This document shows positions 6,676 to 13,273 of a DNA stretch of 16,442 bases, in pieces; positions within the stretch are counted from its first letter, which is position 1, and the number at the start of each line of letters is the position of its first letter. Position numbers and translations under genes: made by a program. The stretch comes from Cyclobacteriaceae bacterium (lineage in GTDB: Bacteria; Bacteroidota; Bacteroidia; Cytophagales; Cyclobacteriaceae): the NCBI GenBank assembly GCA_025363495.1, contig JANYDR010000088.1:1-16442 (forward strand), written 5' to 3'. The notes below the pieces were generated by a model. The model did no database searches. It saw only the letters and a program-made list of their open reading frames with translations, and was not told the origin of the DNA.

Positions 6676-7395
6676 TTATGCAGAAACATAAAGTGTATGG
6701 GTAAGGTCATAACCTCCAGTAGTTGCATTTGCCATTACCGTTGCCAGTTCGTTCGTCAGAGAGTCTTTAATTATACTGTCTGTAGAGTTCTTTGTTGAGT
6801 TTTGTCCGTGAGCAGAATAAAGTGATGTATTATAAACTGCCGTATTAATATCTTCGGGAAAGGCAAACTGTGATGTTAGTTTCAAAACATTACTAACATA
6901 CACCTGTACATGAACATGAGTTACCCGACCCGTGTACCAACCCGGATATATGGTTGTAAACTTTACGACGCCGTCCGTATCGGTATACTGAAGTCCTCTG
7001 CAGAAAACGGCAGAAGTATTATTTTGTGTTCCCAGATAGCCTGAATTCGTATAACCTGAATAGTATCCATCCTTGTCGCAATGCCACACGTCCACACGGG
7101 CGTTAGAGATAATAGCACAATTGTTATTTACATTCTTTACCGTGAGGGTCATACTTAATGGCAATCCCTTCTTACCATCAGTGATGTCAACACGTTGAAT
7201 AGAAGATCCGCGACTTGTGTATAATGGATACGGCCCGTCTGTTTCCGTATCAGTTACCGTGCAGGAAGTTGTGGTCGTGGTTGTACTGTCCGTTGTGGTA
7301 GTACTAGGCTGGGGATCATTTTTACTACAGGCAGCAACAATTGGCATTAATAAACCCATCAACCCTACTCTTTTCAAAAATTCCTTTCTTTCCAT
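6676..7395 (-). CDS. Lipoprotein intradiol ring-cleavage dioxygenase
   Basis: A 239-residue predicted lipoprotein: N-terminus MERKEFLKRVGLMG, hydrophobic core and Cys23 in the lipobox-like VAAC. A Ser/Thr linker (31-44, almost all Thr) joins the anchor to a domain of the catechol/protocatechuate dioxygenase fold. ETDGPYP (51-57) matches the family's N-terminal TxGPY-type motif. Putative Fe(III) ligands are Tyr112 in DGYYSGY, Tyr154 in YPGWYTGR, and His160 and His162 in THVHV, so all four ligands are kept. Such enzymes split the bond between two hydroxyls of an aromatic ring using O2; the substrate here is unknown. The anchor would put it outside the cytoplasm, as seen in other exported Bacteroidota members. 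It follows an S/T-rich lipoprotein gene by 66 bp, with a terminator in between, and is followed closely by a 184-residue gene. Confidence 0.87.
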   Translation of the reverse strand: MERKEFLKRVGLMGLLMPIVAACSKNDPQPSTTTTDSTTTTTTSCTVTDTETDGPYPLYTSRGSSIQRVDITDGKKGLPLSMTLTVKNVNNNCAIISNARVDVWHCDKDGYYSGYTNSGYLGTQNNTSAVFCRGLQYTDTDGVVKFTTIYPGWYTGRVTHVHVQVYVSNVLKLTSQFAFPEDINTAVYNTSLYSAHGQNSTKNSTDSIIKDSLTNELATVMANATTGGYDLTHTLYVSA

Positions 7396-7411
7396 AATAA
7401 TTTTTTGTTAT

Positions 7412-7441
7412 AAAAAAGGGGCCACCCCCAATAGTGGCCCC
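7412..7441 (-). terminator. Rho-independent terminator between two lipoprotein genes
   Basis: On the - strand, GGGGCCAC (7441-7434), loop TATTGGGG, GTGGCCCC (7425-7418), then six T residues. The perfect, GC-rich 8 bp stem with a U tract is a strong terminator for the upstream S/T-rich lipoprotein gene, which ends at 7462. It lies only 17 nt upstream of the dioxygenase ATG, so transcription of the dioxygenase either reads through or starts within this small gap. Confidence 0.85.
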
Positions 7442-7461
7442 AGAAACAACACAAACATTAA

Positions 7462-8529
7462 CTACTCTTGCAGGGTCTTTGTGGATACCACACCGTTAAG
7501 TGTAACGGTCACTGTATTGTTACTGCATGTACCATCTCCAAAGTCAACTGATACTGTATCGGTATTATAGACAGTGTCGACAGTGCCACTTACAGGACCA
7601 TGATGCTCACGACCACAGGCAATATTTTCAATGATGGACTTGGTGATCTTATGAGAATAAATTACGGTTCCAGCGGAAGTCGCAACAACGGTGCTTCCAT
7701 CAGTTGTTATCTGACCACTAACGGGTCTGTTATTTGAATCTAATACTATTTCGGAGCTTCGTTGCTTTGTACTCGTCCAGGTTGTCACCGTACCGTCACT
7801 GAATGTTATTTTTCCGTCGGCCACATTTGTTGTTGATAAACCTTTGCCCGTAGTGCTGTCAAATGTTGTCACGCGGGTTTTTGTTCCTGATATGGAAGCT
7901 CCGTTAACCACATAACTATCAAACGTGATTATCTCCGTTTCAGCTGCGCTGTTGCCACTTCGTGTGATAGTAATTTTACCAGATCGCGTAACAGTAGTGC
8001 TTCCGTGAGTATTTGTCACTCCTGTGCCATAATCGACTACAGTTTTAGCAATCTTCAAAAGCAAGGAGTCAAATTTTGGAAATTGTTTTCCGCTAAAGCT
8101 GCATCCTTCTGGTCCTCCCGAATTTTGTGCTGGTTGAGTTAACGTCACCGTAGCACCGGAAGCATCATAGTTAGTGACCGTAGCTCCACTGGCTGAATTC
8201 ATTCTCAAACCTCTGAAGTCGCCGGCACTTTCCGCATCAATTATAGCAAGAAGCTGGCCAGTGGGAGCAAGTAATTCGGTACCATCCAAAAGACCATTCC
8301 CTCGCCCGCCGGGTTTGTGTCCGCCCAGTCCTCCACTTGCGGTTGTACTTGAAGTGCTTCCACTGATGCTAAAAGTTGAACCACTGGCCAATTGACTGGA
8401 AGTTTGAGCCACATCCGTCAGGCTCGTCGTTGTAGTGACACTACTCCCTACATTATTTTCACTGCAAGCGGTAACCGTTAAGATCACCACACCAAATAGC
8501 ATGAGACTTTTTAATGCTGAATTTTTCAT
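7462..8529 (-). CDS. Ser/Thr-rich lipoprotein of unknown function
   Basis: A 355-residue predicted lipoprotein with a hydrophobic signal (7-21) and Cys22 in TVTAC. Residues 23-70 are a low-complexity Ser/Thr/Gly spacer, followed by a Gly-rich HKPGGRGNG segment. A tandem repeat of ASGATVT lies at 113-119 and 123-129. The rest alternates short strand-like segments such as RSGKITITRSGN, RVTTFDSTTG and DGKITFSDGTVTTWTST, suggesting a beta-rich fold. The C-terminus, IACGREHHGPVSGTVD followed by VDFGDGTCSNNTVTVTLNG, resembles the ending of a family of Bacteroidota hypothetical proteins (from memory); Cys305 and Cys335 could pair in the periplasm. No enzymatic motif is seen. It lies 102 bp downstream of the response regulator gene, same strand, and ends just before a strong terminator. 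It could be an outer-membrane or surface-exposed anchor protein. Confidence 0.8.
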   Translation of the reverse strand: MKNSALKSLMLFGVVILTVTACSENNVGSSVTTTTSLTDVAQTSSQLASGSTFSISGSTSSTTASGGLGGHKPGGRGNGLLDGTELLAPTGQLLAIIDAESAGDFRGLRMNSASGATVTNYDASGATVTLTQPAQNSGGPEGCSFSGKQFPKFDSLLLKIAKTVVDYGTGVTNTHGSTTVTRSGKITITRSGNSAAETEIITFDSYVVNGASISGTKTRVTTFDSTTGKGLSTTNVADGKITFSDGTVTTWTSTKQRSSEIVLDSNNRPVSGQITTDGSTVVATSAGTVIYSHKITKSIIENIACGREHHGPVSGTVDTVYNTDTVSVDFGDGTCSNNTVTVTLNGVVSTKTLQE

Positions 8530-8631
8530 ATTTTTTTTATGATTGTGATATAGCGAATACGGTGTAAGTCACGCGAAAATTGTCGCACACTTTAAATGTG
8601 TCGCTTGAGCGGATGAATGTGTAGATGGATA

Positions 8632-9360
8632 TCAGGCCGAAGGGCCGTACTTCTTTCTGAAATCGGCGGCGTACTTGTCGCCTACCGGAATGGCAGTAGG
8701 CCCGATAAAGACCTGGGACCGTTGAAAAGAAGATATCTTGGAAAAAGGAACTATAAATGAATTGTGAATCCTGCAAAACAGTCGCCCTGGAAGCTTAGTC
8801 TCAATGGCTTTCAGGTTCATTCGGGTCAATACCGGTCGCGATTGTGATGCGAGAAATATCTTTACATAGTCTTTCAACCCTTCAACGTACAGAATATCAT
8901 CAAACATGATTTTTATCTCTCTGTATTCTGCACGGACGAAGAAAAATAGATCCTCCGGCGATGTTGGAGTAGCATCTTTAAGCAAATGGAACTGATCACG
9001 GGCCCTGTTCGCCGCTTTCAAAAAACGATCAAATGGAATTGGCTTCATCAGGTAATCTACAACATCCAGCTCGAAACCTTCTACTGCATATTCTTCATAC
9101 GCTGTAGTAATGATCACCAATGGTGGATTATTGAGGGACCTTAAAAATTGTGTTCCGGTCAATACCGGCATTTGAATATCAAGAAATATCAGGTCAACAG
9201 TATTTTTTTGAAGGAACTCCAATGCTTCTATTGGAGACGAACAAGAAGTCATTAATTTCAGGAATGGCACCTTTCCGATATCGTCGCAAATTAATCTGAG
9301 TGCAAACGGCTCATCATCAACTGCGATGCAGCGTAACTGTTCTGAAGAGGATTCAATCAT
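8632..9360 (-). CDS. LytTR-family response regulator
   Basis: A 242-residue LytR/AlgR-type regulator. Residues 10-125 form the receiver domain: acidic pocket VDDEP (Asp15, Asp16), phospho-acceptor Asp61 in FLDIQMP, TTAYEE with the conserved Thr (85-90), and Lys106 in YLMKPI. Residues 139-236 form a LytTR DNA-binding domain, with FFFVRAEYREIKI, ILYVEGLKDYVKIF (156-169), LTRMNLKAIE and FCRIHNSFIVPFSKI (195-209) all present. It starts 15 bp after the stop of the sensor kinase gene and is surely its partner. Being a DNA-binding regulator, it probably controls nearby genes; direct-repeat LytTR sites were not identified by eye. Confidence 0.93.
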   Translation of the reverse strand: MIESSSEQLRCIAVDDEPFALRLICDDIGKVPFLKLMTSCSSPIEALEFLQKNTVDLIFLDIQMPVLTGTQFLRSLNNPPLVIITTAYEEYAVEGFELDVVDYLMKPIPFDRFLKAANRARDQFHLLKDATPTSPEDLFFFVRAEYREIKIMFDDILYVEGLKDYVKIFLASQSRPVLTRMNLKAIETKLPGRLFCRIHNSFIVPFSKISSFQRSQVFIGPTAIPVGDKYAADFRKKYGPSA

Positions 9361-9375
9361 ATCAGAAAAACGCGA

Positions 9376-10488
9376 TCAATTTAAAATTATTTCAAGTTTA
9401 AGACTGAATATACCGTCTTTTTCGGAAGATTCTAAACTATACCTGTCCGGATAATGAAGCATTAATCTTTTTTTAACGTTAGCAAGTCCAATGCCGGATT
9501 CTTCTTTATTTGTTGATTGACCCGTTTTCAGAATCAGGTTTTCAGTTTTAAAAATCAGCTGATCGTTATTCAGTGTCAGTTGAATTTGATTTTGAAAGGA
9601 ACCAGTAAAGTCTCCGTATTTAAAAACATTCTCAACAAGAGGAATAAACAATAAGGGAACTATCATTTTATTTTCAGCTTCCCCGGTAACGGAAAAGAAA
9701 ATACTCTGGCGTTCAGTCATCCGCATTTGCTGAAGACTGACGTAATCCTTAAGGTTCTGAATCTCTTTTTCAACTGCTATTTTCTCCTGACCGGTCTGGT
9801 ACAAAATATAACGAAGCAATTGTGAAAGTTTCAACACCGCTTCTTCTGCCTGATCTGATTTAGACCGAACAAGCCAGCGAATGTTATTCAATGTATTAAA
9901 TAAAAAATGAGGACTAATCTGCAGTTTAAGTACGGCCAATTCTGACGCCACTTTTTGAAAGGCCCGTTCTTGTTCTGAAGCCCTTGCTTTTACCCAGTCT
10001 TTCCAAAGAACAATAGTCGTGCTGACAGTAGCTACCATTATGGTAATTAAAAAACTTGAGAAAAGAGGTCCTGCAAGCATCATCGGACGCGGACCGCGAT
10101 GACCCGGACCTGGCCCGAAATCATTGGGAGGTCGCGGTGGTGGTCCGTTGTCACTATCAAATCCGGGTCGAAAAGGGTCTGCTAAATAATAATGTATCTG
10201 TCCATTCACAACGCTAACTACAATCACTGCTGAAAGAAGAACCAAAAGCAACACTCCAACATTATTGTTTTTAAGCAAGACTGGCGTGAGGTATAGAAGA
10301 TTGACGTAGAATAATGCCATCAGTATAAGGTTCCGCAAAGCCATTGATTCGAGGTTGCCCGTATCGCTCAGGATCGAGTCAAATTCATTTGGCGGCGACA
10401 TCAACAGTGGGGCAATAAAGAATATGGTCCAGCCAGCTATGTGGAAGAGAATGGGGCTTTTGAATATTGGTTGAAATGGACCAGACAT
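9376..10488 (-). CDS. LytS-type sensor histidine kinase with a Pro/Gly-rich external loop
   Basis: A 370-residue membrane kinase of the His_kinase (PF06580) family common in Bacteroidota. Four predicted membrane segments lie at about 13-30, 49-70, 76-97 and 138-160. Segments 3 and 4 enclose a loop (about 98-137) that is rich in Pro, Gly, Arg and Asp (GPPPRPPNDFGPGPGHRGPR at 115-134). The cytoplasmic part has a coiled-coil-like linker, the phospho-acceptor His194 in LQISPHFLFNTLNNI, the N box PLVENVFKYG (Asn287) and the G box GIGLANVKKRL (332-342) of a GHKL ATPase. There is no PAS, GAF or HAMP domain, so sensing presumably uses the membrane part or loop. It is followed after 15 bp by the LytTR regulator. 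It starts the run leading to the two lipoproteins. Confidence 0.92.
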   Translation of the reverse strand: MSGPFQPIFKSPILFHIAGWTIFFIAPLLMSPPNEFDSILSDTGNLESMALRNLILMALFYVNLLYLTPVLLKNNNVGVLLLVLLSAVIVVSVVNGQIHYYLADPFRPGFDSDNGPPPRPPNDFGPGPGHRGPRPMMLAGPLFSSFLITIMVATVSTTIVLWKDWVKARASEQERAFQKVASELAVLKLQISPHFLFNTLNNIRWLVRSKSDQAEEAVLKLSQLLRYILYQTGQEKIAVEKEIQNLKDYVSLQQMRMTERQSIFFSVTGEAENKMIVPLLFIPLVENVFKYGDFTGSFQNQIQLTLNNDQLIFKTENLILKTGQSTNKEESGIGLANVKKRLMLHYPDRYSLESSEKDGIFSLKLEIILN

Positions 10489-10576
10489 AAGAAGACGAAG
10501 TTACCCCTTAAAACAGAAGTCTATGGCAATTGTAGACAAAGAAATAGGAAATGGAGACTGGGAGAAGCATCCCATC

Positions 10577-10604
10577 GGTGCGGGAATCGCACCTGACAAA
10601 ATTA
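10577..10604 (-). promoter_or_regulatory. Possible promoter box and leader hairpin of the kinase gene
   Basis: On the - strand TAATTTTG (10604-10597) matches the TAnnTTTG -7 consensus exactly. Right after it, at the expected start of the transcript, is a hairpin GGTGCG (10593-10588), loop ATTCC, CGCACC (10582-10577), with no U tract. The leader would be about 100 nt to the kinase ATG at 10488. No -33 TTTG box is clear, so the call is weak. Confidence 0.3.
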
Positions 10605-10625
10605 AACTTTGAATAGAGTCGAATG

Positions 10626-11325
10626 CATTTCCCACAGATTCGAATGTAAAATGATTACAAAACTACGTTGCTATCACAAAAATGATTAAAGAAAACGTTG
10701 CCACGGATTCCAATACGCCTTCGGTGTAAAACAACGTTGCTAACTGGCTGGCTTTGCATGCGGAGGCTTGCCACAGATTGCACAGATTTTCACAGACAGG
10801 CGGTGTAGCCGCCCATCTGTGTTATTTTCTTGACCAGCAAATGAATTCCTGGCAATGATCTGTGTGCATCTGTGCAATCTGTGGCAAAAAAATGTTAGAT
10901 GGAATTTCACGGATTTTCACGGAAAGAATTAAATGCACTTTTGCGGTAATAAAAATCCTTGGATGCAGCTTCGCCGCGCCTGATGAACCGTGATTGATCT
11001 GGAAGCCTCCTATAATAATTTATCGATTTAAACTCGCGGTCGATTTTCAGCGACTCCGGCAGCTTGCTGCATCCCTGAACTTTACACGCGAGCAATAATG
11101 CATCCAATTGAATTTATCCGTGAAAATCTGTGCAATCCGTGGCGTCTTTTTCTTCGTCGATAAATTCACCGGAGGTGTGATAAATCCTTCCTCCGCGCCG
11201 AGGAGAATGAGATTTTGAATGTTGTCAGATAGAATTCCACAGATTTAAACTCGCAGGTTTCAGCAGAATTCTAAGAGTTCTCGAAAAATCTGCGAATATT
11301 CGATCTGTGGAATCTGTGGGAAATG
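10626..11325. repeat. Cluster of nested inverted repeats built on CCACGGATT / CACAGATT
   Basis: The block is bounded by an exact 15 bp inverted repeat, CATTTCCCACAGATT 10626-10640 and AATCTGTGGGAAATG 11311-11325. Inside are, in order: a single TTGCCACGGATTCC at about 10700; an exact 20 bp pair TTGCCACAGATTGCACAGAT 10768-10787 with its complement 10868-10887, enclosing a small hairpin GGCGG-TGTAG-CCGCC (10799-10813); an imperfect pair starting TTTCACGGATTTTCACGG near 10905 and ending at about 11141, whose inner arms both carry GGATGCAGC; and an exact 10 bp pair TTCCACAGAT 11235-11244 with ATCTGTGGAA 11303-11312. GATTTAAACTCGC occurs at both 11025-11037 and 11242-11254, so the third and fourth units share internal sequence. 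No gene is recognisable. Confidence 0.75.
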
Positions 11326-11437
11326 TATTTTCACTTTCCGCTGATCCCATCAACCAACGAATAGCAAAAAATAGCCGCTTCTTTTTTCCGATAATTTGTG
11401 TAAATCTACGGTAGTAATAATTCCTAAACAGTCGCCC

Positions 11438-12850
11438 ATGAAATCACTCAATAAATATCATTACTTATTTGCAGTTGCTGCAAGCATAATCTTTTTTGAA
11501 CCGGGTTTCTCACAACCAGATCAAAAACTGACTCATGATATTTTTAAAGAGCTTATCGAAATCAATACCACTCACTCCGTAGGAAGCACTACGATAGCAG
11601 CCGAGGCGATGGCAGCGAGATTGCGCGCGGCAGGTTTTACTGATAAAGATATTTTTATAGGAGGCCCTGATCCAAAAAGAGGGAATCTTGTAGCGACGCT
11701 ACGGGGCTCTGGAAAAAGGAAGCCACTATTATTACTTGCCCATCTTGATGTGGTAGAGGCATTACGATCAGATTGGGATTCCGATCCATTCAAATTTGAA
11801 GAGAAAGATGGTTTTTATTATGCCCGCGGAGCCAGCGATGACAAAGCAATGGCTTCCATCTTCGTTGCCAACATGATCCGGATGAAACAGGAAAAATTCG
11901 TACCCGACAGAGATATTATTATGGCATTAACGGCTGATGAAGAAGGTGGAGATTTCAATGGAGTAGATTGGCTTCTTAAAAATCACAAAGATCTCATTAA
12001 CGCTGAATTTGCTTTGAATGAAGGAGGGCGCGGACAGGAAAAAGATGGTAAAAAGCTTTTGAATGGTGTGCAGTTAAGTGAAAAAGTGTTTCAGAGTTTT
12101 AAGCTTGAGGTAAAGAACCGCGGTGGTCATAGTTCACAACCACGCAAGGACAACGCGATCTATCGTTTGGCTAAAGCTCTTGATAATCTTTCAAAGTTTG
12201 ATTTCCCTGTCAACCTGAATGAAGGAACACGCATCTATTTTGAAAAGAGTTCCAAGCTTGAGACAGGTCAGCTTGCGGATGATATGAAAGAAATCATAAG
12301 ACCATCGCCTTCACCCGATGCCGTAGCACGATTGTCTGTCTTTCCAAATTACAATGCGATGATGAAAACAACCTGTGTAGCCACCATGATAAGTGGAGGT
12401 CACGCTGAAAACGCATTACCACAAACAGCAACTGCCACCGTGAATTGCAGAATACTTCCTGGTGAAGATCCTGAAAAAATAAGACAAACATTGGTTGGTG
12501 TTTTTGCTGATGAAGGTGTTACAGTTACTGCATTAAGAGAAGCCAGGAAAAGTCCACCGTCACCCGTGAGTGCTGATGTGTTCGGTCCGATCGAACGCAT
12601 TACTCAAAAAATGTGGCCGGGAGTACCAGTCGTTCCCCTGATGTCAACCGGCGCTACGGATGGATCTTATCTTCGCAATGATGGAATGCCGGTATATGGT
12701 GTTTCAGGGCTCTTTGCCGACGTGACCGATGTGAGATCACATGGAAAAGATGAAAGGATCGGTGTAAAATCATACTATGAAGGACAGGAGTTTTTATACC
12801 AGGTGGTGAAAGAGATGAGTCAGAAGACGACGATCAAACGGAACGATTGA
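11438..12850 (+). CDS. Exported M20-family metallo-hydrolase (carboxypeptidase-like)
   Basis: A 470-residue M20/M25/M40 family dizinc hydrolase. The ATG at 11438 is chosen because it opens a classic signal peptide (about 1-25, ending GFSQ); a TTG at 11396 would add 14 residues ahead of it. Zinc-site landmarks: AHLDVV with His102 and the supporting Asp104, RGASDDK with the bridging Asp134, ADEEGG with general-base Glu168 and Glu169, and SHGKDE with His435. NRGGHSSQPRKDNAIY (227-242) and the ISGGHAENALPQ segment (318-329) belong to the dimerisation or lid domain that interrupts the peptidase fold, also typical. Predicted to cleave peptides or N-acyl amino acids in the periplasm; the substrate is not known. 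It stands alone on the + strand. Its last 17 bp overlap, in antisense, the stop-codon end of a permease relic. Confidence 0.92.
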   Translation: MKSLNKYHYLFAVAASIIFFEPGFSQPDQKLTHDIFKELIEINTTHSVGSTTIAAEAMAARLRAAGFTDKDIFIGGPDPKRGNLVATLRGSGKRKPLLLLAHLDVVEALRSDWDSDPFKFEEKDGFYYARGASDDKAMASIFVANMIRMKQEKFVPDRDIIMALTADEEGGDFNGVDWLLKNHKDLINAEFALNEGGRGQEKDGKKLLNGVQLSEKVFQSFKLEVKNRGGHSSQPRKDNAIYRLAKALDNLSKFDFPVNLNEGTRIYFEKSSKLETGQLADDMKEIIRPSPSPDAVARLSVFPNYNAMMKTTCVATMISGGHAENALPQTATATVNCRILPGEDPEKIRQTLVGVFADEGVTVTALREARKSPPSPVSADVFGPIERITQKMWPGVPVVPLMSTGATDGSYLRNDGMPVYGVSGLFADVTDVRSHGKDERIGVKSYYEGQEFLYQVVKEMSQKTTIKRND

Positions 12851-12906
12851 CAATTGGATTTGCTACAGCAGCACGGATGGAATTGATAGCTGACCGTAAG
12901 TGCAAC
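12834..12906 (-). pseudogene. Remnant of the C-terminal end of an FtsX-type permease
   Basis: The - strand here reads V-A-LTVSYQ, then one extra base (12882), then SIRAAVANPI, VN, RSV and a TGA stop at 12836-12834. The intact permease encoded at 13274-15691 ends LTVSYQSIRAAIANPIDSLRSE, so 15 of 16 residues across the core agree once the frame shift is allowed, and the stop is in the equivalent place. Many DNA differences fall at third codon positions, as expected of a once-functional paralog. The match stops at about 12906, where REP-like repeats begin, so the rest of the gene has been lost. Its end lies inside the 3' end of the M20 gene on the other strand. Confidence 0.8.
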
Positions 12907-12913
12907 TTACACC

Positions 12914-13010
12914 AGCCCTGGAAGGGCACAGTTTATTTAACGGCGCGCGGCGCGTACCGTTAAGTTATTGACGAAATTAGTGAAGCCCCTGTAAGGGCGA
13001 TGTTTAATTC
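12914..13010. repeat. Pair of AGCCC..AAGGGC direct repeats flanking a palindrome
   Basis: AGCCCTGGAAGGGCACAGTT begins at 12914 and AGCCCCTGTAAGGGCGATGT at about 12984; both are small dyads and both continue into TTAATT-like sequence. Between them is a palindrome TTAACGG 12937-12943 with CCGTTAA 12957-12963, whose loop itself contains CGCG-CGG-CGCG. These look like short interspersed palindromic (REP-like) units. Confidence 0.6.
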
Positions 13011-13149
13011 ACACTGGCATCGTTCATAGCAATCAATTTTATATTCTTAAAGAAAAATAATACTCTTACTATAATTCATCAATTGCGTGCCGAAAGTTTG
13101 AAGAACGATCTAAATTCTCTGGGCACGCCACGAAAATGTGACACCAATA

Positions 13150-13169
13150 CCCAAGGCTAAAGCCTTGGG
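13150..13169. repeat. REP-like hairpin
   Basis: CCCAAGGC-TAAA-GCCTTGGG is a perfect 8 bp stem with a 4 nt loop. It is followed by CGGCCTTCGGCCTTACAGGCC, a run of overlapping short dyads. Without a U tract on either strand it is more likely an interspersed palindrome than a terminator. The interval from 12907 to 13273 holds this, the repeats to its left and the possible terminator to its right; no gene was seen. Confidence 0.6.
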
Positions 13170-13215
13170 CTATTAGACTTCGGCCTTCGGCCTTACAGGC
13201 CTGTGATGCATCGGT

Positions 13216-13250
13216 ATAGAAAGAACCCCACTAGCGCCAGCGCAGGTTCT
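13216..13250 (-). terminator. Possible terminator of the complete permease gene
   Basis: On the - strand downstream of the permease stop, AGAACC (13250-13245) pairs with GGTTCT (13227-13222), with an inner GCGC/GCGC dyad and a short T-rich TTCT tail. The stem is interrupted and the U tract short, so this is a modest call. Confidence 0.4.
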
Positions 13251-13273
13251 AAGTGTCAAAAATTGAAGCGTTA

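Larger units (their letters stand above)
10489..11437. other. Gene-free interval between the kinase and the M20 hydrolase
   Basis: About 950 bp between two divergently transcribed genes. Apart from the possible kinase promoter at 10577-10604 and the repeat cluster 10626-11325, I see no RNA gene or reading frame with a recognisable domain. A frame of 66 codons inside the repeat at 10907-11107 is judged accidental. The M20 gene promoter should lie in 11326-11437; ATAATTTG at 11391-11398 is only an imperfect match to the -7 box. Confidence 0.6.

Noticed and set aside
6672..6728. Longer start for the 184-residue protein
   Set aside because: It overlaps the dioxygenase by about 53 bp; the ATG 4 nt past the stop fits coupled translation.
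7217..7570. A + strand frame of 117 codons with a Val-rich stretch resembling a membrane segment
   Set aside because: It is the antisense of the polythreonine linker of the dioxygenase and runs across the terminator and the end of the S/T lipoprotein gene; the valines come from complementing Thr codons.
10907..11107. A 66-codon - strand frame inside the repeat cluster
   Set aside because: It is made of repeat arm and interior sequence, has no domain and is not maintained in the related element at 257-540.
11396..11437. Upstream TTG start for the M20 gene
   Set aside because: It would put 14 residues in front of a clean signal peptide; the ATG at 11438 fits export.
13150..13200. Terminator for the M20 gene
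   Set aside because: The hairpin lies 300 bp beyond the stop, has no U tract and looks like an interspersed palindrome.
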